A stretch of DNA of 64,000 nt from Chamaesiphon sp. 336R_metabinner_41 (GCA_025359915.1 JANYDE010000140.1:1-64000); one strand, 5' to 3'; shown: positions 1-10,081, counted from the first letter of the stretch. The notes: generated from the sequence alone by a model not told the origin. Program-made: numbers and translations.

Positions 1-11
1 TGGGTTGAGCC

Positions 12-98
12 TCGTTGGCGGAGCCTCTCTGCGTTGGCGATAGCCTGCCGTAGGTACAGGCAGACACTTTTGCTGAGGCAAAGGCTTCGCCAACGTGA
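12..98. repeat. Dispersed cyanobacterial interspersed repeat with nested inverted repeats (cgttggcga-tagcc ... ggcttcgccaacg; inner gcctg...caggc)
   Basis: Stem 32-45 / 83-95 with inner stem 43-47 / 57-61; related GTTGGCG/CGCCAAC fragments recur at ~1724-1747, 27261-27291, 28671-28689 and 29521-29547. Confidence 0.6.
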
Positions 99-303
99 AC
101 GGAACGAGAAAACCCAACACACTCAACAATCGATTGTGCAGATGTTGGGTTTCACATTCGTTCAACCCAACCTACAGGTGGATTTCAGATTTTTCTCTAC
201 CCAATAGATCAGCCCTGCCTTTCCAAGGGGATGGCTGGGGTAGGGTAAAAATCTCCGTATCATCTCCAACAGTCACTACTTCTAAATTTAGTAGTGTAGA
301 CGC

Positions 304-392
304 AAAAAAGTAGGGGCAATGTCTTGTCGTTTTTTTATTCAGGGGGAACCCCTGAATAAAAACGCCGCTTCATGAATTGCCCCTACTTTTTT
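304..392. repeat. Nested palindromic element (MITE-like or terminator-like): 17-bp perfect terminal inverted repeats around a 14-bp perfect inner hairpin
   Basis: AAAAAAGTAGGGGCAAT (304-320) / ATTGCCCCTACTTTTTT (376-392); TTTTTATTCAGGGG (332-345) GAA CCCCTGAATAAAAA (349-362). Confidence 0.8.
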
Positions 393-414
393 GATGGTAT
401 TAGTAGAGATTCGA

Positions 415-594
415 TTATCTAAGCCCCAGCCATGTTAGTAGATCTTGCCCTGTTATGAATTCCAAGAGCAATAACAAGACGAATCCCACCATCGCAAATC
501 GACCATTAACTTGCTCTGCATAAACATTCCAGCCAAAACTAGGTTCGATGGAGGAAGGCTGGATTTTTGAATCTGTTGGTGTTTTATTAGTCAC
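415..594 (-). CDS. hli: High-light-inducible protein / CAB-ELIP-HLIP family (GTG start)
   Basis: Manual translation VTNKTPTDSKIQPSSIEPSFGWNVYAEQVNGRFAMVGFVLLLLLEFITGQDLLTWLGLR*; ExxNGRxAMxGF motif, single TM helix; absent from the ORF track (59 aa, GTG start). Confidence 0.88.
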   Translation of the reverse strand: MTNKTPTDSKIQPSSIEPSFGWNVYAEQVNGRFAMVGFVLLLLLEFITGQDLLTWLGLR

Positions 595-755
595 GATCTA
601 TATTTACTAAAAATAGAATGGGATGCAAGAAATTATGCCTTATTTATAATCTAACTCGATCGTGCTAGTAAATTTGCGACGAGTGGGAACAATAGTGAGA
701 TGGGTTGTCAGTATCTAAGACTAACAGACATTCAGATCGCCTCACAATCGTAAGT

Positions 756-1787
756 ATGAAGAAAGCATTGATTACAGGATTAACCGGACAAGATGGTTCT
801 TATCTCGCCGAACTTTTGATTAGCAAAGGATATCAGGTCTTTGGTTTGGTGAGAAGATCGAGTGGCGGTAATCTCGATCGAATCGGTCATCTAGGCGATC
901 GAATTGAGATACTATCAGGAGACTTGCTCGATCAAACTTCCCTAATGGATGTAATCACGATCGCTCAACCAGATGAAATTTACAATCTTGCCTCCCAAAG
1001 TTATATTCCCACATCCTGGACACAACCCGCCCTAACTGCGGAATATACCGCGCTAGGTGTCTCGCGTCTATTAGAAGCCATCCGTCGCTGTCAGCCAGAT
1101 GCCAGATTTTATCAAGCTTCAAGCAGTGAGGTCTTTGGTGCCCCCGATATTGCGCCCCAAGATGAACGCACAGCCTTTCGCCCGCGCAATCCTTATGGTG
1201 TCGCCAAAGCATACGCTCACTGGATGACTGCCAACTATCGCACCCAGTACAATCTCTACGCTTGTTGTGGGATTACTTATACTCACGAATCGCCCCGTCG
1301 CAGTGCCGAATTTGTATTTCGCAAAATCACCCGCACCGCCGCGATGATTAAACTAGGATTGGCGACAGAATTGAAACTGGGCAATCTTGATGCGAGACGG
1401 GACTGGTGTTATGCAAAAGATGCTGTCGCCGCGATGTGGCTGATGTTGCAACAAGAAGAACCAGATGATTATATTATTGCTAGTGGCGAGACTCATTCAG
1501 TCTGCGAATTGGTCGAATGTGCATTCAATTACGTTGGGTTAGATTGGCAGAAATATGTGAAGATAGATCCAACTTTTTATCGTGCAGACGAACCAGTTCA
1601 GTTAGTAGGGAATATTAATAAGATTCAAACTAAGTTAGGTTGGCAGCCGGAATATTCATTCCGGCAATTAATCGAATTAATGCTAGAAAGTGATTTACAG
1701 CAATTAAGTCAAGATGCGATTCTCCGTTGGAGAGGCTCTACCAACGATCCTAAGATTCAGAAGACTGTAAAACTATACCAAGGCTAA
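756..1787 (+). CDS. gmd: GDP-mannose 4,6-dehydratase
   Basis: MKKALITGLTGQDGSYLAELLISKGYQVFGLVRRSS; NAD-binding GxxGxxG, YGVAKAYAHWMT; internal ATG at 756 is the conventional start. Confidence 0.93.
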   Translation: MKKALITGLTGQDGSYLAELLISKGYQVFGLVRRSSGGNLDRIGHLGDRIEILSGDLLDQTSLMDVITIAQPDEIYNLASQSYIPTSWTQPALTAEYTALGVSRLLEAIRRCQPDARFYQASSSEVFGAPDIAPQDERTAFRPRNPYGVAKAYAHWMTANYRTQYNLYACCGITYTHESPRRSAEFVFRKITRTAAMIKLGLATELKLGNLDARRDWCYAKDAVAAMWLMLQQEEPDDYIIASGETHSVCELVECAFNYVGLDWQKYVKIDPTFYRADEPVQLVGNINKIQTKLGWQPEYSFRQLIELMLESDLQQLSQDAILRWRGSTNDPKIQKTVKLYQG

Positions 1788-4070
1788 ACTCGGAACTTCG
1801 ATTAACTCAATTTCACTAATTAAATTAGCACCAGCAGACTCGATTGCATCCATACTTTCCAACTCTAATTTAATCCTTCCCTGTAGTTTAGGCAATAAAG
1901 ATCGCCATTGAATCGGAGCTAATTTACCCATAAGAGCTATCTCTACATGCTCTGTAATATCAATATCAGTACTCATCATTAGATTTATACTGATCCCAGC
2001 TATCAACATATTTGCAGCTTCCAAATCCTCCACATTAGTGGTATCGATTAGTAGTGTTAGTCGATTGAATTTCGAGCTTTGAGCTAAGTTATAACAAACA
2101 TTGCAAATCTCTTCACCTAATATTTCTTCATCCTGCAACCAATCAGGAAAGATAATTAAGTTATCTTGACCTAATGACAGATGACTTAAAGTTTGTTCGA
2201 TGAGAACAGAGCTAACTATATCACCCATTTTAGCCCAGGAAAATTGCTTGACCTGTTCCAATCCAGCGGCGATTAAATCCGCTCTAATGGGAGGCTTTTG
2301 AACCTCCCGGAGAGCTTTTGTCATTCCATCAATATCATCATCGAATACATAGATAGCCGCCTCACCAGCCACTTCAGGAATTGATGCATTCGGACAAGTA
2401 ATTACCGGACAACCAGCAGCAAATGCTTCAGCAATCGGTAATCCAAATCCCTCATACTTAGAAGGATAAACTAATGCAATTGCCCCCGCATATGCGATAC
2501 TCAACTCTCGATCGTCTAGTCGCAGATGATGTATATTACTATCAGGTGCATATTGTTGGAGTTCTTCAGCATTCGAGCCAGCCGAACCAGTACAAATCAG
2601 ATCAAATTCACCAGTATTAGTTAGCTGACTGAATCCTTGCCAGAATAAAATGCCATTTTTATAACCGCCGAAACTAGAACCAATTAAGATGAAATAAGGT
2701 TTATTAATCTCATACTTATTACGGAAGACATCTATTGATTCAGTCGATTGGGTTGTAAATACAGCCTGCGTCCCACAGTGGGCAACTGTAACGATATCTG
2801 GACTGATATCTGGATAAACTTTAAGTAGATCTTTGGCTGTATGTTTTGAGATAGTTAGATAAGCAGAAGCATGTTCGATCGCATGTTGTTTTTCCTGCCA
2901 CATTGGTTGGCTAAGATCGGCACCTAACATTTCAGGAATCATATCATATCCCATGAATACTGAAGGAGTTTCTAAAGGAGTCGTATAATAAGTCGAGATA
3001 AATAAATCTGCCTTTAGATCGTTACATGTCTGCTGCAACATCTGTCGATCGGTATCAGTTTTATTGTAGTCATAAGCAGGAATCTGATAATAACTGATTC
3101 CCTCAACTTTTGGTGCTGTTCCTGCTCGATCTAGTACAACTAGATGAGTTCCGAATTCGGTATTAACCCACTCTTCTAATAGAGATTTCCAAACACGAGC
3201 GATACCTGTACTATAAAGCTGAAAAAAGACTCCATCGACGACAACTATTGGGGTAATTTTATGGTTGTTTGCTAGCAATAAATCCTGGTGCTTTGAAATT
3301 GACGATGCAATAAGTTTATTTTTTAACAGTTGATAATCTGAGGAAAGCAATGAAGGGCGATGCAACTTTGGTGATTCTACTTGACACAAATCAAAAAAAG
3401 TACTGCTAGATAATTTGCGTGGTGTCAATAAATGAAGTGCAGATCCATTCGTATAAAAATTCAATCCATATTCCTTCGCTAGATAACGTAAAGTCGTCTC
3501 ATTGAAAAATGAAATATGCTGACCAGTTTCGAGAGCATAGTACCACCACTCACCTGGTTTTGGTCGATGAGATGGCATTAGCTCTGTGCTGAATAAAATC
3601 TCTGGCGCGAGTGCTAGCATTCTCTCTATTTCGGCACGAGGTTCGACCAGATGCTCGAATACCTCAAAAGAAGTGAGTAGAGAATAAGACTGATAAATGC
3701 TCGGATCGCATTCAAATTCTTGAGCAAATAAATTCTGACAATATTTATCTTCCCAGTCAAAGTCAAAGCCTCTATCTCGCATCATTCGCACGAATAAGCC
3801 ATAACCCCCGCCATAGTCTAAAAACCTTGCAGAACCTGGGTAAAGATGATGAAGAATATTGGCAACGATAGGTGCATATAAATTATTTCGATAAACTAAA
3901 CCTACATCGGTTCCGGCGATCGCAGCAGAATAAGCTTGGGTTAACCAATATGGTGTTTCTGTTTGCACGAATTGACATTTGGGGCACTCAAAATAATTAA
4001 CTAAATGTTCATTTAAGACTAATGACTTAGCGAAATAAGTTGCAGGAGCATCGCAAATTTTACACTTCAT
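1773..4070 (-). CDS. Fusion: N-terminal CxxC/SAM methyltransferase-like region, GT1/GT4-type glycosyltransferase, additional C-terminal domain
   Basis: [15 protein letters not shown]...[21 protein letters not shown] (SAM motif), then [37 protein letters not shown] (GT4 motif); likely start 4070. Confidence 0.82.
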   Translation of the reverse strand: MKCKICDAPATYFAKSLVLNEHLVNYFECPKCQFVQTETPYWLTQAYSAAIAGTDVGLVYRNNLYAPIVANILHHLYPGSARFLDYGGGYGLFVRMMRDRGFDFDWEDKYCQNLFAQEFECDPSIYQSYSLLTSFEVFEHLVEPRAEIERMLALAPEILFSTELMPSHRPKPGEWWYYALETGQHISFFNETTLRYLAKEYGLNFYTNGSALHLLTPRKLSSSTFFDLCQVESPKLHRPSLLSSDYQLLKNKLIASSISKHQDLLLANNHKITPIVVVDGVFFQLYSTGIARVWKSLLEEWVNTEFGTHLVVLDRAGTAPKVEGISYYQIPAYDYNKTDTDRQMLQQTCNDLKADLFISTYYTTPLETPSVFMGYDMIPEMLGADLSQPMWQEKQHAIEHASAYLTISKHTAKDLLKVYPDISPDIVTVAHCGTQAVFTTQSTESIDVFRNKYEINKPYFILIGSSFGGYKNGILFWQGFSQLTNTGEFDLICTGSAGSNAEELQQYAPDSNIHHLRLDDRELSIAYAGAIALVYPSKYEGFGLPIAEAFAAGCPVITCPNASIPEVAGEAAIYVFDDDIDGMTKALREVQKPPIRADLIAAGLEQVKQFSWAKMGDIVSSVLIEQTLSHLSLGQDNLIIFPDWLQDEEILGEEICNVCYNLAQSSKFNRLTLLIDTTNVEDLEAANMLIAGISINLMMSTDIDITEHVEIALMGKLAPIQWRSLLPKLQGRIKLELESMDAIESAGANLISEIELIEVPSLALV

Positions 4071-4272
4071 GGGGAATATTATATTTTTTGATTGAATAGA
4101 ATGAATTTTGCCAGTCATTCTATTCTTATTTTCACCGTTTAAATCTCCCTGTCCTGAATGTTGATATTCGTCAGGCAGTGCAGTAAAGTCATTCGGTTAT
4201 TTGGAGGTAGCCCTCTGTTGCAGCAAACTAATTTAGTTTCTGTGAGAGGATCATCCTAAATCATGCATTGAT

Positions 4273-4662
4273 TTATTCTCTTGATTTTAGAGTACCCACT
4301 TTTTTGGTGTCTGTTAACTGTTTGTTGAGCGCGGCGAGAAATTCTTTGTACTGCTGGTTGGTGGGATTGAGCTTGACTAGTTGTTCGAGGGCGGCTTTGG
4401 TGCCTGGAGCGTCGCCTGTCCGCATCCGAATCTCGACTAAGCCACGTAATGCTGTTTGATTATTCGGCTCGCGCTGCAAAACTGCGAGGAAACCTTTCTC
4501 TTCGGCTTGAAGTTGGGCATTCTGAGATTGGGCAGTATTTTCTTTTTTGGTGGGTTTGTCGATCGAACTGACGATTAGACTACCCAATCCTAATACGCTC
4601 GAAGACAGAAAGGCAATGCCAGAGATAATTACAACGACTTTGGTTAAGGGACTTTTTGCCAC
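4273..4662 (-). CDS. Small membrane-anchored TPR-like protein
   Basis: N-terminal TM helix followed by EEKGFLAVLQREPNNQTALRGLVEIRMRTGDAPGTKAALEQLVKLNPTN. Confidence 0.65.
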   Translation of the reverse strand: MAKSPLTKVVVIISGIAFLSSSVLGLGSLIVSSIDKPTKKENTAQSQNAQLQAEEKGFLAVLQREPNNQTALRGLVEIRMRTGDAPGTKAALEQLVKLNPTNQQYKEFLAALNKQLTDTKKVGTLKSRE

Positions 4663-4784
4663 GTTTTACTTTACTCGCTTTATTTATATTTGCAGCTCGG
4701 ATCTCTGAGTCAGACGGGAGCTATTTCCTTACGTTACCAATTTTCAGCTATTAACTATCATTTTGAATCGCGGTTAGTCAATTT

Positions 4785-5621
4785 ATGTCAGTATCTATAC
4801 CAATTTCAGTTTGGGGTAATTTTAGATCACAATTATCTCAGTTATCACCCAACCTATTGGGGCAACTCGGCTGTATTCTGGGTTCATTTGCAGCAGTTGT
4901 TTATCTGCAAACACCCCAGCTATCATCACTCAAGCACCAGCATAAAAATTTGAGTAAGACGGATCTTCAGCAAGCAGAAGTGAAGACAAAGCTGCAACTT
5001 GAGATCGCTAAAACACTACCGACGTTTGGATTTGATAACCTGGTGGCTGATTGGCACTTTATTGATTTTGTCCAATACTTTGGCGATACGGAAGTCCGCC
5101 AAAAAGCTGGGTATGGAGCAGCGATGGAGTATTTTGATGCAATGATCGATCGAGATCCGCGATTTCTTTATGCTTATTTTTATCTGTCTAGTACTGGCTC
5201 TATCTATGCGGGACAACCAGAAAAGTCGGTGAGTCTGATGGATCGAGGCTTGAAATCACTATCGCCCCAAGTACCCGATCGAGGTTACTATATTTGGAGA
5301 CTCAAGGCTGTCGATGAGTTACTATTTTTAGGGAAAATACCTGATGCTCGCAATTCGATGCTAACTGCGGCAAACTGGGCAAGTAAATCGACCACTCCAG
5401 AAGGTCAAAATGTTGCTAAGATCTCTCAGGGTACTGCTGCCTATCTCGCCCGTAATCCCAATAGTAAGCAAGCTCAATTCGATGCCTGGAACATGGTTCT
5501 GGGCGCGGCTGTTGATGATTTTGTGATTAAGCGCGCGATCGCTGGAATTCGATCGACTGGTGGTAAGGTGACAATAAGTCCTACTGGAGAATTTAAAGTA
5601 GAAGCTCCAATGAAGGATTGA
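4785..5621 (+). CDS. Hypothetical TPR-like cyanobacterial protein
   Basis: 278-aa ORF, TPR-like AMEYFDAMIDRDPRFLYAYFYLSSTGSIYAGQPEKSVSLMDRGL. Confidence 0.65.
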   Translation: MSVSIPISVWGNFRSQLSQLSPNLLGQLGCILGSFAAVVYLQTPQLSSLKHQHKNLSKTDLQQAEVKTKLQLEIAKTLPTFGFDNLVADWHFIDFVQYFGDTEVRQKAGYGAAMEYFDAMIDRDPRFLYAYFYLSSTGSIYAGQPEKSVSLMDRGLKSLSPQVPDRGYYIWRLKAVDELLFLGKIPDARNSMLTAANWASKSTTPEGQNVAKISQGTAAYLARNPNSKQAQFDAWNMVLGAAVDDFVIKRAIAGIRSTGGKVTISPTGEFKVEAPMKD

Positions 5622-5719
5622 ATTTAGTGGGTGGTGAATAATGAAAAACCTGTTCAAGCCGCACCGTGAAACACAAACTACTCGAACCACTATTCACTAT
5701 CCACCATTCACCAAGTTAC

Positions 5720-6820
5720 ATGGATTTACTAGAATACCAAGCTAAAGAATTATTCCGAGAGGTGGGGATTCCAGTATTGCCATCTCAACGGATCGATCGA
5801 CCGACGGATCTCAAGGCATTGCGGATTCCTTATCCGGTAGTATTAAAGTCACAGGTTAGTGTCGGCAATCGAGGTAAAGCTGGCGGAATTAGATTTGTCG
5901 AGAATACCATCGATGCGATCGCAGCGGCGCGGACAATTTTTAATCTACCGATTTCGGGCGAATATCCGCAGGTGCTGTTAGCGGAGGCTAAATATAATAC
6001 CAGTCAGGAATTTTATCTGGCAATTGTGATCGACAGATTAGCTTGTCGTCCGGTATTACTGGGTTCGAGCGATGGAGGGATGAATATTAATACCATGCTC
6101 GATCGAATTGAGCAGGTAGTTGTTTATGATGAGTTTTCATCTTTTTATGCGCGGCGGCTTGCGCTGAAAATGGGACTTCAGGGCGATTTGATGCTGGCGG
6201 TGAGTGAAATTATCGAGAAGATGTATCTGCTGATGCAGTCACAGGATTTGGATCTGGTAGAAATAAATCCCGTCGGAGTCGATCGCAATGGTGAAGTGAT
6301 GGCATTAGATGGCAAAATTAGTGTCAACCATCATGCTGTGGGTAGACATCCAAATCTGCAACCGTGGCGAGTTGTGGATAATGTCCGCAATCGGTTACGG
6401 ACACTATCACCGCTATTTACCGATGTCGGGAATATTAGTATCCTCTGTAGTGGCAATGGGTTGGCTCTAGCGATGTTGGATAGTATCGCTCAAGGTGGCG
6501 GCAAGGTGGCTCAATGTATTGTCGTCGATCCCGCCTGTGGTGAAGAAATGCAGCTTGCACTCGATCGACTCGGAATTTATAATCAAGATTTGGTTGAATC
6601 AAGTACCCTAGATGTTTTACTAGTCAATTTAGTTGGGAGCGAAACCGATAGTTTTCAACAAATTATCCAATATTTACCGGATTACCAAAATCTAACGATT
6701 GTCTGGCGAGTCTTGGCAAATGATTTCGACAGGCTAGCTGGATTACTGCCATTATCGATTAAGCTCGTTACCAATTTCGATCGCGCGATCTCCCAAACAT
6801 TAGCAATTGCCAAGGATTAG
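5720..6820 (+). CDS. sucC: Succinyl-CoA synthetase beta subunit-like (ATP-grasp); ligase domain divergent
   Basis: MDLLEYQAKELFREVGIPVLPSQ, GNRGKAGGIRFV, DLVEINPVGVDRNGEVMALDGKI. Confidence 0.82.
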   Translation: MDLLEYQAKELFREVGIPVLPSQRIDRPTDLKALRIPYPVVLKSQVSVGNRGKAGGIRFVENTIDAIAAARTIFNLPISGEYPQVLLAEAKYNTSQEFYLAIVIDRLACRPVLLGSSDGGMNINTMLDRIEQVVVYDEFSSFYARRLALKMGLQGDLMLAVSEIIEKMYLLMQSQDLDLVEINPVGVDRNGEVMALDGKISVNHHAVGRHPNLQPWRVVDNVRNRLRTLSPLFTDVGNISILCSGNGLALAMLDSIAQGGGKVAQCIVVDPACGEEMQLALDRLGIYNQDLVESSTLDVLLVNLVGSETDSFQQIIQYLPDYQNLTIVWRVLANDFDRLAGLLPLSIKLVTNFDRAISQTLAIAKD

Positions 6821-6961
6821 TCTTGAGTTTTAAGGGGGAAATCGATGGTTTTTAAAAATGAACAGCACTCAAATGGTGAAATTGCGTCAATATAGTCAGC
6901 TACTTACACACTTAGACTAGTAATTGACAACTTTAATTCTAGCCCTTTCCCTTTCCCCTAA

Positions 6962-7861
6962 ATGCCCATCAATCTCCAACCAGACAGCCGTGTGTTAATT
7001 CACGGAATTGACAATCCCCTCGCACTCGCGGCAATTAGCCGAATGCAAATCTATGGTACTAATATCGTGGGGATTATTATTGCCGGAAAGGGTGGACAAC
7101 AATTAGGAGATTTGCCAGTATTTGACCTAGTAGAGCAGGCACAAGCCGCATTAGGACCGATCGATACTAGTTTAATCTTTGTACCTGCTTATGAGGTCTT
7201 AGATGCTGCTCTCGAAGCAATTGCCGCAAACATTCCTCAATTGGTAATTGTCACTAGAGGCGTACCACCACTAGATACGATTCGATTATTGCGGCAGGCG
7301 AGGATTACCGATACCTTGATTCTCGGTTCTGGAAGTGCCGGAATTATCATACCCGATCGATTATTGCTAGGTATTTATCAGCCCCAATTATTCCGTCCAG
7401 GCAAAGTGGCGATTATCAGTCGCAATCAGAGTTTAACCGCCGAAATTGCTAGCGAACTAAATCAGGCAAATTTTGGCCAATCGATCGTCATTCATATCGG
7501 CAGCGATCCACTGGTTGGCTCCTCTTGTCGGCTCTGGCTAGAATGGTTGCAATCTGACCCCTTAACAGCAGCAATCGTCCTTGTCGGCGATATTTGCTGG
7601 GATTCAGAGGCTGCTACGGCAGCTTATCTACTCGCGCAAAAGGGAAAACCCGTGGTTGCCTATCTCGCAGGGATTCATGCCAGCACGCCGCATCCGCTGA
7701 CTGATGCCGCGATCGTTTTGAGTCACACACTCTCAAAACCGATCCATCATGCCGATACGATTCAACAACGAATCGAAACTTATCAGCGGGCGAAAATTTC
7801 GGTAGCGAAGAAGATCGGACAAATTCCCCATTTGTTAAAAAAGTTAGGGAGTAAGGCTTAG
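6962..7861 (+). CDS. sucD: Succinyl-CoA synthetase alpha subunit-like CoA-binding protein, apparently catalytically degenerate
   Basis: Overall SucD-like sequence order (PVFDLVEQAQAALGPIDTSLIFVPAYEVLDAALEAIAANIPQLVIVTRGVPP) but motifs diverged: GSGSAG, SRNQSLTAE, LTDAAIV. Confidence 0.75.
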   Translation: MPINLQPDSRVLIHGIDNPLALAAISRMQIYGTNIVGIIIAGKGGQQLGDLPVFDLVEQAQAALGPIDTSLIFVPAYEVLDAALEAIAANIPQLVIVTRGVPPLDTIRLLRQARITDTLILGSGSAGIIIPDRLLLGIYQPQLFRPGKVAIISRNQSLTAEIASELNQANFGQSIVIHIGSDPLVGSSCRLWLEWLQSDPLTAAIVLVGDICWDSEAATAAYLLAQKGKPVVAYLAGIHASTPHPLTDAAIVLSHTLSKPIHHADTIQQRIETYQRAKISVAKKIGQIPHLLKKLGSKA

Positions 7862-7971
7862 ATATTTAGATTTTAAAATGACTAATTTTGTTCGAGAGCT
7901 TGAGAAAAATGGATTTGTGCCGATCAATTCGTATCTCAATTCAGCCGCCCATAGCTATTTTAGACCATAAC

Positions 7972-9063
7972 CTAATTTAAGGAATAGATATTCCCATCAA
8001 CCAACAAGCGAGTAATTCCCTTGAGTTTAAGATGTTGAGTTGTTTTATAGAAAACGCGACTATCTGGTACCTTGATTACTCTTTGAGTGCGTTGATTGGA
8101 AAATCTTTTAGCAACGCGATGATTATCAAAAATTGGTAAAGTACGTTGTTGAGTTTCTTCGCCAGATATTTGTCCGAGATCGGCAAAATCTTTGAGGGGA
8201 CGAACGATTAGCTCCGCAAATTTATCGATCACGATATAACAAGTACGCGGTAAAGTGGCTTGAGATAATGGGGTAATTTGGACATGCAACCGATCTTCTG
8301 TCAGTAATTGGGTTGGATCCAACAGTTGATTCGGAGTTGTAGCTTCATCCTCGTCATCATCTTCATCATCCTCGTCATCATCAGCGATTTCCTCGCCAAA
8401 CATTGCAGCTAAAATATTTACATCTTCGGTGTCGTCATCCTCATCTTCATCAATCTCCGCTGCTGATATTTCGGCAAAGGAAGAAGGTTCGACAACAGGA
8501 GTAAAGTAACGATTCTCTGAGTCAGCCAGTATTTCCCGTAATACTGGAGTGCGTGGAGTTGGTGGTATTGATGTTTTGGTGGCGGGGGTAGTCGTCAGCG
8601 GATCGATATTTCTGCTGGTTGGTGTGGTGTTGGTGTGGGAGATTGGCTCTTCAATAGCTACTGTCGGTAACGATAAATTTTCTCCGGCTACTGGCTGATC
8701 GTCCGCCACCGTCAATGGTGCTGAAGAGCGACGACGCAATCGACGGATTGCATTGCTATCCTCATCCTCAGCCATACTAGCTAGGGGTGAGATGATGGAC
8801 AAAACTGAAGTGTCTGTGGACGTAACGATCATGGGTTCTGCTGCCGTTGTCAGGCTTTCATCCTCAGTACCAACTTTAATTCCCCGTTTTTGCTGGATTA
8901 GGATCTCATATTCAGCTTCAGGGATATTGGTTTTAAGGAGGCGACTGATGGTAGAATTACTTACTCCATAACGATTTGCTAGAGATGCAGTAGTATCTCC
9001 AGCTTGACGATAGAGATCGACAATCTCCAACTTATCCGCAGCGGTAATTTTTTTAGAACTCAT
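7972..9063 (-). CDS. Helix-turn-helix protein with acidic low-complexity middle region
   Basis: MSSKKITAADKLEIVDLYRQAGDTTASLANRYGVSNSTISRLLKT (HTH), DEDEDDDTEDVN...DDDEDDEDDDEDE. Confidence 0.75.
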   Translation of the reverse strand: MSSKKITAADKLEIVDLYRQAGDTTASLANRYGVSNSTISRLLKTNIPEAEYEILIQQKRGIKVGTEDESLTTAAEPMIVTSTDTSVLSIISPLASMAEDEDSNAIRRLRRRSSAPLTVADDQPVAGENLSLPTVAIEEPISHTNTTPTSRNIDPLTTTPATKTSIPPTPRTPVLREILADSENRYFTPVVEPSSFAEISAAEIDEDEDDDTEDVNILAAMFGEEIADDDEDDEDDDEDEATTPNQLLDPTQLLTEDRLHVQITPLSQATLPRTCYIVIDKFAELIVRPLKDFADLGQISGEETQQRTLPIFDNHRVAKRFSNQRTQRVIKVPDSRVFYKTTQHLKLKGITRLLVDGNIYSLN

Positions 9064-10067
9064 TTTTCCTTTATAGCAGTTCGTCGGCGAGCTAAACGGC
9101 GAGCACGAATGGAGTTATCAAATTCTAGCGCGGCAGCAATGCCAAACTGCACAATGCCAAAAATCCAGAACACTTCCATAATAGAGCCACTTTCATATCC
9201 TTGCACTCGATCGTTAGCATAAGCGAACCAAGTGTCAGCAACATAGAAACATAATACCGCTTGTGCGGTCATTCGCCAGGGCAATCCTAATTGTCCCCCC
9301 CAGAAGCCTAAAAATAGAATTGCGGCAAAAATTAATAAGACTAAATCGCAGAGCACATAAAATAAGTTGAAGGTATGAACGAGTGGCTGCATCGATCGAT
9401 CGATTGCTAGTACCCATTCAGGTGGACGTACGGGAGCTGTAATTTTGCTTTGACTAGCAATCATCGTTGGCGCGGTAATTGCAGGCATCAGATGGCGATT
9501 AGGGGCATTCTGGACGACCGCTACGACCGTTGGCGATCCCGTTACCGCTCCAGCCGAGAGCGTAGTCAACCAACAACCGATCGTCAAACCTACAGCCGCA
9601 ACACCAATTACTACGACCCATTGCTGACGCGCCAATTGGACATCTCGATCGAGAATTGCCAGCCGCATCCCCGCAATCAGGATTAAATAAAACAACACAA
9701 AAAAAGGATTTCCGGCTGACGCGGCAGGATCTAATCCCCATTCCAATTCCCACAAACAAAACCACAAATTACCGCTAAAAAAAGCCCCAATTGCGATCGC
9801 AAATAACAGCCATACGGTTCTACCACTAGGAATATCTGGACTCTGCCAATTTCGCCAACACAAATATCCAGAGATCGCCAACCCAATCTCTTCTAATCCA
9901 GTAGTTACTAGAATAAACCACACTGGACGAGCAGCATGAGCATCGACAACACTAAAATTCAAATAGAGAATCGCCGAAATTACCGCCCAAATTATGCCCC
10001 AATAAGTGACATACTCCCCTCTCAACCAAGTCTGCAAGTCTAATTTATCCAAGGGTGGTTTAGTCAT
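9060..10067 (-). CDS. Multi-pass membrane protein of unknown function
   Basis: 335-aa ORF with several hydrophobic segments; stop overlaps the downstream gene's start by 4 bp. Confidence 0.7.
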   Translation of the reverse strand: MTKPPLDKLDLQTWLRGEYVTYWGIIWAVISAILYLNFSVVDAHAARPVWFILVTTGLEEIGLAISGYLCWRNWQSPDIPSGRTVWLLFAIAIGAFFSGNLWFCLWELEWGLDPAASAGNPFFVLFYLILIAGMRLAILDRDVQLARQQWVVVIGVAAVGLTIGCWLTTLSAGAVTGSPTVVAVVQNAPNRHLMPAITAPTMIASQSKITAPVRPPEWVLAIDRSMQPLVHTFNLFYVLCDLVLLIFAAILFLGFWGGQLGLPWRMTAQAVLCFYVADTWFAYANDRVQGYESGSIMEVFWIFGIVQFGIAAALEFDNSIRARRLARRRTAIKEK

Positions 10068-10081
10068 ATTGGAAGATATAT

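Noticed and set aside
95-313. 72-aa ORF in repeat region
   Set aside because: Overlaps the interspersed repeat, lacks recognisable domain and start context.
304-392. Attenuator for gmd
   Set aside because: Lies more than 300 bp upstream of gmd with the hli gene between them; no leader peptide or tRNA-like structure seen.
9391-9405. ATCGATCGATCGATT as a specific regulatory site
   Set aside because: CGATCGATCG words are common throughout this genome (HIP1-like bias), so no specific function can be inferred.
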